This document shows, piece by piece, positions 27,839-36,016 of a stretch of 64,000 nucleotides of DNA. The number at the start of each line of letters is the position of its first letter. The stretch's first letter is position 1. This stretch comes from Leptolyngbya sp. BL0902 (GTDB lineage Bacteria > Cyanobacteriota > Cyanobacteriia > Phormidesmidales > Phormidesmidaceae): positions 1,426,001 through 1,490,000 of the forward strand of contig NZ_CP046155.1 of the NCBI RefSeq assembly GCF_016403105.1, read 5' to 3'. The translations under genes were made by a program, and so were the position numbers. Below the pieces are notes generated by a model, which was not told the origin of the DNA, ran no database searches, and saw only the letters and a program-made list of their open reading frames with translations.

Positions 27839-28555
27839 ATGACCTTTAAGACCACTGTGGTTCCCCTCCGAGACGACAATCCGGCCCAAGGTACGCCCTT
27901 CGTGGTCTATGGCATTATGGGGCTCAACCTCGCGATATTTTTGGCGCAGATTGGGCTATCGACCCCGGAACTCAGCCAATTTTATGATGACTGGGGCCTC
28001 GTGCCAGCCCAGTTCACGGCTAGCCTGCGCGGACGCCTCGATGCTCCCCTGCGTGAATGGATCACCTTGCTCTCGTCCCAGTTTCTCCACGGTGGCTTTT
28101 TCCACTTGGGGGGCAACCTGCTCTATCTCTGGATTTTTGGTAACAACATTGAGGATCAGCTTGGTCATTTCAAATTCTTGATCTTTTACCTAGGCTGCGG
28201 CGTCTTGGCAGGACTTACCCAGTGGGTGTTCGACCCTCTCTCCACAATGCCCACCGTGGGAGCCAGCGGAGCCATTGCCGGGGTGATGGGGGCTTACGTG
28301 TTGCGCTTTCCTAGGGCACAGATTCTTACCCTGCTGCCGCTGATTGTGGTGTTTACGACCGTTCGCATTCCCGCCATCTTCTTCTTGGGGATTTGGTTTG
28401 CTCAGCAGGCTCTCTTTAGCCTCGCTACCCTCACGGATCAGGTCAACTTGGGCTCCTCTGGTGTGGCCTATTGGGCGCACTTGGGCGGCTTCATATTCGG
28501 CCTAATGTTGGGGCCAATGCTAGGGCTGATGAAGCCACATCCCCCTCGGCGGTGA
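27839..28555 (+). CDS. Rhomboid family intramembrane serine protease
   Basis: A 238-residue, six-helix membrane protease. The oxyanion-side HLGGNLLYLWIFGNNIED, the catalytic serine motif VGASGAIAGVMGAY (Ser of GASG near residue 142) and the catalytic histidine in AYWAHLGGFIFGL complete the catalytic dyad. Rhomboids cut substrates within or near the membrane. The ATG at 27839 gives a normal N-terminus. It converges with smc; the 94-bp gap holds interleaved inverted repeats. Confidence 0.92.
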   Translation: MTFKTTVVPLRDDNPAQGTPFVVYGIMGLNLAIFLAQIGLSTPELSQFYDDWGLVPAQFTASLRGRLDAPLREWITLLSSQFLHGGFFHLGGNLLYLWIFGNNIEDQLGHFKFLIFYLGCGVLAGLTQWVFDPLSTMPTVGASGAIAGVMGAYVLRFPRAQILTLLPLIVVFTTVRIPAIFFLGIWFAQQALFSLATLTDQVNLGSSGVAYWAHLGGFIFGLMLGPMLGLMKPHPPRR

Positions 28556-28574
28556 TGTGGTTCTTGGTAGGTAA

Positions 28575-28637
28575 CGGCAACGGCACAGACAACAGCCCGT
28601 GACCATGGTGTGGGTTATCTAAGTTGCCGCTCACGGG
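28575..28637. other. Interleaved inverted repeats between rhomboid gene and smc
   Basis: CGGCAAC (28575-28581) pairs with GTTGCCG (28623-28629), and CCCGTGA (28596-28602) pairs with TCACGGG (28631-28637). The two 7-bp stems alternate, so both could form only as a pseudoknot. It may act as a convergent terminator, although there is no T-tract. Confidence 0.4.
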
Positions 28638-28649
28638 TTCCGCCCTGGC

Positions 28650-31600
28650 CTAGGGTGCGGCGCTTTGGGTTTCTAGGTCAATCCCCAGCACTTGGGTATA
28701 GGCTCCTCGTGCTTGGGTGACGCCGATGGTGCGCTGGGACGCTTCGATCATCGGGCGGCGCAGGCTGACGACGATGAACTGGGCCTGCTCGGCCTGGTGC
28801 TTAATCATCCGAGACAGGCGCTCCACGTTGGCCCCATCCAGGAACATATCCACCTCGTCGAAGGCGTAGAAGGGGGAGGGACGGTAGCGCTGGAGAGCAA
28901 AGATGAAGCTGAGGGCCGTGAGGGATTTTTCGCCCCCGGACATGGAGGCCAGCCGCCGCACGGGTTTGCCCTTGGGGTGGGCCACCAGGTTCAGCCCGCC
29001 GTTGAAGGGGTCTTCCGGGTCTTCCAGTTGCAGATGGCCGTCACCGTCGGAGAGTTCGGCAAAGATGGTCTGGAAGTTTTTGTCCACGGCATCGTAGGCT
29101 TCCTGGAAAGCTTTGCGCCGCAGGGTGGTAAAGGTTTCGACCCGCAGCAGTAGTTCCGTGCGCTCCTCTTCCAGGGTGGAGAGCTTGTCGCTCAGGTCGT
29201 TGAGGCGTTCTTCGGTGCGGTTGTATTCCTCCAGGGCCAGCATGTTGACGGGCTCCAGGGCTTCCATCCGCCGTTGCAGGGAACGCAGTTCCTTGTGCAA
29301 CTCTTCCAAGTCGGTGTCGGGGGGAATTTCCGGCAGTGGATCGGGCAATTCCTGGGCCTGGGCTTGGCAGAGGGCTTGGGCTTCGGTGAGCTGTTGCCGC
29401 CGTTCCTGCTGGGTTTCGAGTAGCTTTTGCCGCTGCCATTCCTGCTGCTGCTTTTGGGTGCGTTGGTCGCGCAAACGGGCTTCAAGTTGATCCCGACTTG
29501 CCTTTTCGGCGGCGAGGGTTTGATCCAGCACCGCCATGGCCTGCCGCAGAGTCGCAATTTCCTGGTTTAGCCCACCCTGCTGCTGTTTGATTTGAACCAA
29601 GGACTGTTCCCGCTCCCCCTGCTGTTGGCGGATGGTAACGACGGTCTGCTGGGCCTGTTGAATCGTCGTTTCGAGCTGCTGGCATTGGTTTTGGCGGGTT
29701 TGGATTTGCCGTTCGGCCTGTTGTAGGGCGGCTTGGCGTTCCGCGAGTTGCTGTTCGAGTTGGCGCACAGCGGCCTGGGCGGTTTGCCATTCGCTGTGGG
29801 TCTGGGATTGCTCCAATTCCGCCAGTTCGGCTCTTTTTTGGGCGATTGCGGCTTCCTGGGTGGGCAAGGTGGCGGCGATCTCCTGAAGCCGCGCCTCGGC
29901 GGTGGCAAACTCCTGCTGGGCCTGCTGAAGCTGGGTTTGAATTTGGCTGCGCCGTTGGGCAAGCTGCTGCTGCTGGGTCTGCTGCTGTTCTCCCTGAAGC
30001 TGCATTTCCCGGTATTGCTGCCGCTGGGTGATCAGGCTTTGGGTGAGGGTTTGCAGGGTAGTGGAAGCATTTTGCAAATTACGTTCGCACCGTTCTAGCA
30101 GCACGTCAATATCGCTGAGCCGCTGCCGGAGGGCTTGGGCTTCCTCGGATTCGGCGGGTTCTACGGTGCCAAAGTGCAAGCTGCCGGAGCGCTGGTTGAG
30201 GCTGCCCCCGGTCATGGCCCCACTGGTTTCCAGCACTTCGCCATCGAGGGTGACGATGCGGAAGTCGCCCAAGTGTTGCCGCGCCATCTCCAGCTTGTCG
30301 AACACCACGGTGCTGCCGAAGGTGTAGGCGAAAATGTCGCGATAGCGGGGGTCGCAGTCGATTAGGTCAACGGCGTAGTCTAGGAACCCGTCGGGACGCT
30401 TCCAGTCGGGCACGGGGGTAAATTTCGGGGCACGGATTTTGTTCAGCGGCAAAAACGTCACCCGTCCGGCCCGTCGCTGCTTGAGGAACTCGATGCCCTG
30501 AGCCGCCACTTTGTCGTTGGCCACCACCAGGTAGCCCAGTCGCGCCCCCGCCGCCACCTCTAGGGCCACCTGGTAGCGGGGCTCCACCTTGCCCAGTTGC
30601 GCCACCAGCCCCTCAATGCCCTTGATGCCGCTGTCGAGCAGCAGTTTGGTGGCCTGGGTGCCCTGGCTTTCCTGCATGGCCTGGGTTTGGGCCTCTAGCT
30701 TGTCCAGTTGCCGCTGTTTGTCCCGCTGTTCCTTTAATAGGCGAGTTTGGGTTTCCCGCTGCACCGCCAGTTCCGCTTCGGCGGCAGAGATTTTCTCGGC
30801 GGTGGCCTGAATCTCCGCCTTGGCCCGCTCTAGCTGCTGGCCGAGGTCTGGGGCACTTCCACCACCGAGGACATCCTCCGCTTGAAGGGCCGTCAGTTGC
30901 CCCTGCTGCACCTGAATTTGCTGCTCTAGCTGGTGCCGCCGCTCTTGTAGACGAATTTGCTCGGCCCGCTGGGGTTCCATCACCCCTTGCAGGGTTTCGA
31001 TGGCGCGGCGCAGTTCCGTCTGCTGCTGCACCCAAGCCTGGGAGGCCGAGGCAATCTCATTCGTGGCCTGTCGCCGTTCCTCTAGGGTCTGCTGCACCTG
31101 ATCCCGCGCCTGGGTGAGCGTGACCATTTCCCGCGAGGACTGCTCCTCGATCTCCCGCTGAAGTTGGGCCAGGGTGCGCTGGTGCTGTTGCAGGGCAATC
31201 TCCGTGTCCCGAAGCTGGGCCGCCGCCTGGTTGGCCGCCTGACGAGTCTCCTGTTCTTGACGCTGCAACTGACGCAGTTCCGCCTCGTGGGTGGCAACTT
31301 TCGCTTGCAGGGCCAGATGTTCGTCTTCCCCCATGGCACGAATGCGGGCGTTGAGGGTGGCCAATTCCGCCTCTAGGGCCACCACAGCTTGATCCGCCTG
31401 GGTGATGGCCTGGGCTAGTTGGGCCGATTCGGTTTCCCCCCTGGCGATGGCCTGTTGCAGTTGATCGATCTGTCGCTGCTGCTGCCGCCACACCAGCACC
31501 GCCTCCCACTGGCTTTTGTCCTGGAAGGTGGCCTTTAATTTTTGGTACTTCTCAGCCTTCTGGCGATCCTGGGCCAGTCGTTCTAGCTGGGCTTGCAGTT

Positions 31601-32375
31601 CGCGCTCCACAATGCGGAAGCGGTCTTCGTGTTCGCGCACCGCATCCAGTTTGCCCCTGGCCTGGTCAATTTTGCGGTCAAAGGAGGCCACCCCGGCCAG
31701 TTCGTCGATGATCTGCCGCCGCTCCCGCGAGTTCATCGAAATAATACCCGTCACGTCCCCCTGGAGCACCACGTTGTAGCCTTCGGGGTAGATGTGGAAG
31801 CGCTGCAACTGCTCGTGCAGGTCGTTGAGGGTGCAAGGTTCGCCGTTGATGTAGTAGTTGGAAGTGTAGGTGCCCTGGCTGGTGACGCGCAGCCGTCGGG
31901 TCACGCTCCATTCGTGGTTGATGGCCAGGGGCACCAGCCGAGAATCCGTCTTGGCTCCGTTCTCGTTGCCGTTCTGACCGTTGCCGTTCTGGCCGTTGCC
32001 GTTCTGACCATTGGCCTCTGGACTTTCCCCATTGCCGTTAGCCTCACTGGCGGCTCGATGGGCTTCCTCCATCAAATCTGCCGCGTCTTTTAAGAAGAAC
32101 TCCGGCGGCACATCGCTTAAATCAAAGGTGACGGTAACACTAGCTTCCGAGGTGGTGCGACGGCTCATCTGGCCCTGGTTCACCAAATCCGGTAGGCGAT
32201 CCGCCCGCATTCCCTTAGAACTGGCTAGCCCCAGGCCAAACAGCAGCGCATCCAAAATATTCGATTTGCCAGACCCATTTGGCCCAGAGATGACCGTAAA
32301 CCCAGGCAATAAGGGAACCTGGGTTGTGCCACCAAAGGACTTGAAGTGGGACAACTCGACGCGCTTAATGTGCAT
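28650..32375 (-). CDS. smc: Chromosome segregation ATPase SMC
   Basis: A 1,241-residue condensin ATPase. The N-terminal head has Walker A GPNGSGKSNILDALLFGLG and the Q-loop region. Long coiled-coil arms rich in Gln/Glu/Arg flank a hinge near residues 575-700 (GIEGLVAQLGKVEPRYQVAL, VTFLPLNKI, CDPRYRDIFAYTFGSTVVF). The C-terminal head has the ABC signature SMSGGEKSLTALSFIFALQR and Walker B FYAFDEVDMFLDGANVERL. The head carries a low-complexity insert with three GQNGN units at about residues 122-137. It is divergent from nothing nearby; 246 bp upstream are non-coding. The scpA/scpB partners are not in this window. Confidence 0.97.
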   Translation of the reverse strand: MHIKRVELSHFKSFGGTTQVPLLPGFTVISGPNGSGKSNILDALLFGLGLASSKGMRADRLPDLVNQGQMSRRTTSEASVTVTFDLSDVPPEFFLKDAADLMEEAHRAASEANGNGESPEANGQNGNGQNGNGQNGNENGAKTDSRLVPLAINHEWSVTRRLRVTSQGTYTSNYYINGEPCTLNDLHEQLQRFHIYPEGYNVVLQGDVTGIISMNSRERRQIIDELAGVASFDRKIDQARGKLDAVREHEDRFRIVERELQAQLERLAQDRQKAEKYQKLKATFQDKSQWEAVLVWRQQQRQIDQLQQAIARGETESAQLAQAITQADQAVVALEAELATLNARIRAMGEDEHLALQAKVATHEAELRQLQRQEQETRQAANQAAAQLRDTEIALQQHQRTLAQLQREIEEQSSREMVTLTQARDQVQQTLEERRQATNEIASASQAWVQQQTELRRAIETLQGVMEPQRAEQIRLQERRHQLEQQIQVQQGQLTALQAEDVLGGGSAPDLGQQLERAKAEIQATAEKISAAEAELAVQRETQTRLLKEQRDKQRQLDKLEAQTQAMQESQGTQATKLLLDSGIKGIEGLVAQLGKVEPRYQVALEVAAGARLGYLVVANDKVAAQGIEFLKQRRAGRVTFLPLNKIRAPKFTPVPDWKRPDGFLDYAVDLIDCDPRYRDIFAYTFGSTVVFDKLEMARQHLGDFRIVTLDGEVLETSGAMTGGSLNQRSGSLHFGTVEPAESEEAQALRQRLSDIDVLLERCERNLQNASTTLQTLTQSLITQRQQYREMQLQGEQQQTQQQQLAQRRSQIQTQLQQAQQEFATAEARLQEIAATLPTQEAAIAQKRAELAELEQSQTHSEWQTAQAAVRQLEQQLAERQAALQQAERQIQTRQNQCQQLETTIQQAQQTVVTIRQQQGEREQSLVQIKQQQGGLNQEIATLRQAMAVLDQTLAAEKASRDQLEARLRDQRTQKQQQEWQRQKLLETQQERRQQLTEAQALCQAQAQELPDPLPEIPPDTDLEELHKELRSLQRRMEALEPVNMLALEEYNRTEERLNDLSDKLSTLEEERTELLLRVETFTTLRRKAFQEAYDAVDKNFQTIFAELSDGDGHLQLEDPEDPFNGGLNLVAHPKGKPVRRLASMSGGEKSLTALSFIFALQRYRPSPFYAFDEVDMFLDGANVERLSRMIKHQAEQAQFIVVSLRRPMIEASQRTIGVTQARGAYTQVLGIDLETQSAAP
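31965..32009. repeat. Three 15-bp tandem repeats within smc
   Basis: Copies of GTTGCCGTTCTGACC begin at 31965, 31980 (one change) and 31995. On the coding strand they encode GQNGN repeats in a loop of the SMC N-terminal head. Confidence 0.88.
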
Positions 32376-32621
32376 TCGCTAGCGGTGCCTCAAGCATAAG
32401 ACACGTGTACTAAAAGTTGGCACGCTTTCGGCCAAGATGACAGGACAGTTGCCCATACTATAACGATGTCCTGGCCTATTGCCGCCTAAGTTTAGTGCAA
32501 ATGCTGTCGTTTGTAGCGACGAATGGATGAAAAACGGGGAAGATTTGTTGCAGTTCTGGGGTGCAGTTTCCCTGGGCTGGCAGTCTTAGGGGCAAACCTG
32601 GAGCAAGGGGATCATCCTTGT

Positions 32622-33350
32622 TTACCGCAATGAATCATCTCCAGCAGGAAGAACGCCCTCTGTGTGATGACGCAAGAATGAAGTAGCTGCTTGCCAAAAG
32701 TAAACCGACCAAGCTACTAGGCCGATGAACTTAAAGCCATCTTCAAAAAAGTATGGATTGATATAGGGGGGCTCTAGAATATCTAGCCCAATGGAAAGAG
32801 CAAACCCTACAAATGCGACGACGAGCAGAGTATAGTCTGTGCGGCGGATAATCTTTCTGAATTGCCATAGATAAGCTAGGGTAAGCCCAGCATATAGGGC
32901 ATAAACCATCATCTCAGGGATACCTAGGTAGGCTGGGAAAACCTCCTCATGAAGCAGAAAAACATCGTCAAAACCCAGAACTAGACTTAGAATTCCCGAC
33001 CCTAAGAAGAACTGTCGGATAGGATAGAGTCCTGGTCGGCGTGGTAATGTCTGCGCTGTTAGCAAGCAGACCGATGCCATTGCTGACCAGATAAAAATGC
33101 CTAACTGAGAGAGAAAGCCAAGATAGAAAGGCTGCCCCATGACCGCTACGGGATCTGCCATGAAGTGCTGAACAGGAATGTCCTTGAGGCGATTAAAAAT
33201 AACAATTAACCCTAGGGGAATTATTGAAATAGTCAGAGCAATCACGTAGTAGGGTGAGTGAATGACTCCCTGAGGATAGACACTATATTTTCCTTGCAAA
33301 GACTCTGTAGATGAACTCAGTTTTTGGGTCTGACTGGAAGGATAAGTCAC
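32622..33350 (-). CDS. Multi-span membrane protein of unknown function
   Basis: A 242-residue protein with about six or seven hydrophobic segments (YYVIALTISIIPLGLIVIF, LGFLSQLGIFIWSAMASVCL, FFLGSGILSLVLGFDDVFLL, MMVYALYAGLTLAYLWQF, YTLLVVAFVGFALSIGLDIL, FKFIGLVAWSVYFWQAATSF). Charged residues within the membrane region, FDDVFLLHEEVFP and LDILEPPYINP, could form an active or metal site. I do not recognise the family. The gene and its flanks are clearly more AT-rich than the surrounding sequence, with codons such as ATA and TTA uncommon elsewhere in the window, so it may have been acquired. Confidence 0.75.
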   Translation of the reverse strand: MTYPSSQTQKLSSSTESLQGKYSVYPQGVIHSPYYVIALTISIIPLGLIVIFNRLKDIPVQHFMADPVAVMGQPFYLGFLSQLGIFIWSAMASVCLLTAQTLPRRPGLYPIRQFFLGSGILSLVLGFDDVFLLHEEVFPAYLGIPEMMVYALYAGLTLAYLWQFRKIIRRTDYTLLVVAFVGFALSIGLDILEPPYINPYFFEDGFKFIGLVAWSVYFWQAATSFLRHHTEGVLPAGDDSLR

Positions 33351-33880
33351 AATCGTTTTAGAGAAGGGATAGATACAGACACCTGACCTTAGTTGCGCTA
33401 GACAGAATTGTTTAGGGCTGCATTTAGTGGCTTGAGGGATAGACTAGACCTCAGCGAGATCTACTCCTGATGCCACCGATCAAATTTCTGGCAATGTTCC
33501 ATGAATAAGGAAGCTAAAGCCCTGGATTACAGGCTGTGGATGCCCATCATTGGTCTGAGCATGGCGATGAGGCTTACATTTTTGACTTCTTCTTTATCCA
33601 TACTTGATTAAGCAAATTGCTGCTGTAAGTAAATTTACATAGTTATCATAGATGACAGTCCTGGAGAGAAGTTTCTAAATTAAGAGTTTTCTCATGTAAT
33701 CAGCTTGGTGGGCGGGTGCGGGTTCGCTGAGGGGTTGAAGCCTTGCCCTGAACTGGAGGGGTAAATGGCCCTAGGCGGAGGCTGAGCCGCAGAAATCCGA
33801 AGAAAACCCAGTTGATAAGGACATCCGCCTCGTTCCGTGGAACACTGGATCACACGTGGGAACGCGTTCTGTCGTAGGCT
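33351..33880. other. AT-rich intergenic region upstream of the kinase gene
   Basis: A 530-bp stretch without a gene I can support. It contains a 36-codon frame at 33501-33611 (MNKEAKALDYRLWMPIIG start) with no clear ribosome-binding site, possibly a gene remnant, and a 10-bp palindrome GTAAATTTAC at 33629-33638. The last 180 bp return to the normal base composition. Promoters for both divergent neighbours are expected here. Confidence 0.5.
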
Positions 33881-35998
33881 ATGAGTCTTTGTATCAACCC
33901 GCATTGTCGCCAACCAAATCATCCCGACAACAGCGCAAGTTCGGTGTGTCAGTCCTGTGGGTCGGAACTGCTGTTGCAGGGGCGCTACCGGGTGATGCGG
34001 CTGATCAGCAGCCAGAGCGGCTTTGGGCGAATTTATGAAGCCTATGAGCGGAATGTGCCCAAGATTCTCAAGGTGCTGAAGGAAAGCTACAGCCACAACG
34101 AGAAGGTGTTGGAGCTGTTCCGGCGGGAGGGGCAGGTGTTGGGTCAGCTCAACCATCCGGGGGTGCCCCAGGTGGATGCCGATGGCTATTTTCAGTATTT
34201 TCCGAAGGGGAGTCCTGATCCCTGCCATTGCCTGGTCATGGAGAAGATCGATGGCCCCAACCTCAGACAGTGGATGGTGCAGCAGGGGAATCACCCCATT
34301 AACGAACAGCAGGCGATGCTGTGGCTCACGCAATTGACCGATGTGCTGCATTTGGTGCACCAACACCACTACTTCCATCGCGACATCAAACCAGAAAATA
34401 TTATGCTGCGGTCGTCGGGGCAGTTGGTATTGGTGGATTTTGGCGCAGCCCGTGAGATGACTCAAACTTACATGGGTCACTTGGGCGACAGCAATATTAC
34501 GGCGGTGAGCTCGGCGGGCTATACGCCTCCAGAGCAGGAGCAGGGCCAAGGGGTGCCCCAGTCGGACTTCTATGCCATGGGTCGCACGTTGATTTATCTG
34601 CTGACCGCCAAGCTGCCCAATGATCTGACGATCTACGACCCCCGCAGCAACGCCTTTCAGTGGCGCGAGCACGCTCCCCACATTTCCTCAGCCTTGGCAG
34701 ATTTTGTCGATGAACTGATTGCCCCCGCCGCTGCCCATCGTCCGGCCACCACTGACGCCATCCTAGAGCGCCTAGGCCAGATTCGAGCGGCCCAGAGTTC
34801 CCGTCTGCCCCCGCCATGTCTGCCCTCGGGCCAAGGGGGCAACTCCTGGCCACAAACCACCCTCAATGCAACGGAACCAGAAACGCAGGTGGAACCTGCC
34901 CCCAGCCGTTTTCCCAGGTGGCTGGGGGGCCGACCTTGGCTGGTGGCGGGGTTAGCTGGGCTGATCCTGTCGCTTCCCCTGACTTGGTATGCCTTCAGAC
35001 GCGGGGAGGGGGTAACGGCTCCTGGGGCCATCAACCAACCCGATCTGACCCCGGTGACGGTGACGCCCACGCTGGCCCTGGCAGGGCACACCGGAGATGT
35101 TTACGACCTGCTGCTGCTGCGGGATGGCATCACGCTGATTACCGCCAGCGCCGACGAAACCATTCGCTTCTGGGATCTGGAGGCGGGCACGCTGGTCAAG
35201 ACCCTAGACCAGCCCACCAATGTGGTGAAAGCTCTGGCCATCACCACCGACCAAACGGTGTTGATTAGTACCGGAGATGACCGGGCCCTGCGGTTTTGGG
35301 CCTTGCCTGAGGGAGATCCCCTCGGCCAAATCAACAATGCCCACAACATTCCCACCACGGCGGTGGAGGTGAGCAACAACAATCGCTGGTTAGCCAGTGC
35401 CGATGGCGACGGCACCATCCAGCTCTGGCCCCTCATTACCGTTGATGGTCGCCTCAACCTAGCTGCCATGGCCGAGGCTGGCCCAAGCCATAGGTTCCAA
35501 GCCCAGGGCACGATTAACGACCTGTTGTTTAGCCGCGACAATCGCTGGCTGGTTAGCGGCGGGGCTAGCCTACACCTGTGGGATTTATCCAGCCTAGGCG
35601 CAGGGGCGGAGGTGCCTGCCCCCATCACCCTGGAGGGCCACACAAGCTTTGTCAACCGCCTTGCCATCAGCGACGACAACCAAACCTTGATGACTGCTTC
35701 TGCGGATACAACGGTGCGGCTATGGAACCTCACCACCCAAACTCCCCAAGCGGTGCTAGAGGGGCACCAAAGCTATGTCAACACCCTGCGAGCCCACGGC
35801 TCCCGCCTGTGGAGCGCCGATGCCAACAATGTGATTCTGGTGTGGGATCTCCAGCAGCAGGTTCCGGTTGGGCAAATTAACGGCTTTGCCACCGATATTT
35901 GGCGGTTTGCGGTTCGACCCAACGGCCATATTGTCACCATCGGCGGCAGTCAACCCCTCATTCGGGTGTGGCAAGGGGCCGAAGCCGTTGCGCCCTAG
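33881..35998 (+). CDS. Serine/threonine protein kinase with zinc ribbon, transmembrane helix and WD40 repeats
   Basis: A 705-residue sensor kinase of the cyanobacterial Hanks type. Residues 1-28 carry CINPHC and CQSCGS, a four-Cys zinc-ribbon. The kinase domain spans about 33-300: glycine loop LISSQSGFGRIYEA, lysine in KILKVLKESY, catalytic HRDIKPEN near 166, DFGAARE, and APE-loop equivalent AGYTPPEQ. A Pro-rich linker leads to a transmembrane helix (LVAGLAGLILSLPLTWYAF, about 352-371). The C-terminal part (about 400-704) has six to seven WD40 repeats ending in WD or WN (ETIRFWDLEAG, TTVRLWNLTT, NNVILVWDLQQ), predicted to lie outside the cytoplasm. A long frame on the opposite strand (33692-34681) is a shadow. 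It converges with the diguanylate cyclase gene, 18 bp away. Confidence 0.92.
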   Translation: MSLCINPHCRQPNHPDNSASSVCQSCGSELLLQGRYRVMRLISSQSGFGRIYEAYERNVPKILKVLKESYSHNEKVLELFRREGQVLGQLNHPGVPQVDADGYFQYFPKGSPDPCHCLVMEKIDGPNLRQWMVQQGNHPINEQQAMLWLTQLTDVLHLVHQHHYFHRDIKPENIMLRSSGQLVLVDFGAAREMTQTYMGHLGDSNITAVSSAGYTPPEQEQGQGVPQSDFYAMGRTLIYLLTAKLPNDLTIYDPRSNAFQWREHAPHISSALADFVDELIAPAAAHRPATTDAILERLGQIRAAQSSRLPPPCLPSGQGGNSWPQTTLNATEPETQVEPAPSRFPRWLGGRPWLVAGLAGLILSLPLTWYAFRRGEGVTAPGAINQPDLTPVTVTPTLALAGHTGDVYDLLLLRDGITLITASADETIRFWDLEAGTLVKTLDQPTNVVKALAITTDQTVLISTGDDRALRFWALPEGDPLGQINNAHNIPTTAVEVSNNNRWLASADGDGTIQLWPLITVDGRLNLAAMAEAGPSHRFQAQGTINDLLFSRDNRWLVSGGASLHLWDLSSLGAGAEVPAPITLEGHTSFVNRLAISDDNQTLMTASADTTVRLWNLTTQTPQAVLEGHQSYVNTLRAHGSRLWSADANNVILVWDLQQQVPVGQINGFATDIWRFAVRPNGHIVTIGGSQPLIRVWQGAEAVAP

Positions 35999-36016
35999 GC
36001 GTCGTCCGCTGAGGTC

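Noticed and set aside
33501-33611. 36-codon frame MNKEAKALDYRLWMPIIG...
   Set aside because: No ribosome-binding site and no recognised family; kept only as a possible remnant.
33692-34681. 329-codon frame on the minus strand over the kinase gene
   Set aside because: It lies opposite the zinc ribbon and kinase domain of a clear gene, has no family motifs, and its composition is that of an antisense shadow.
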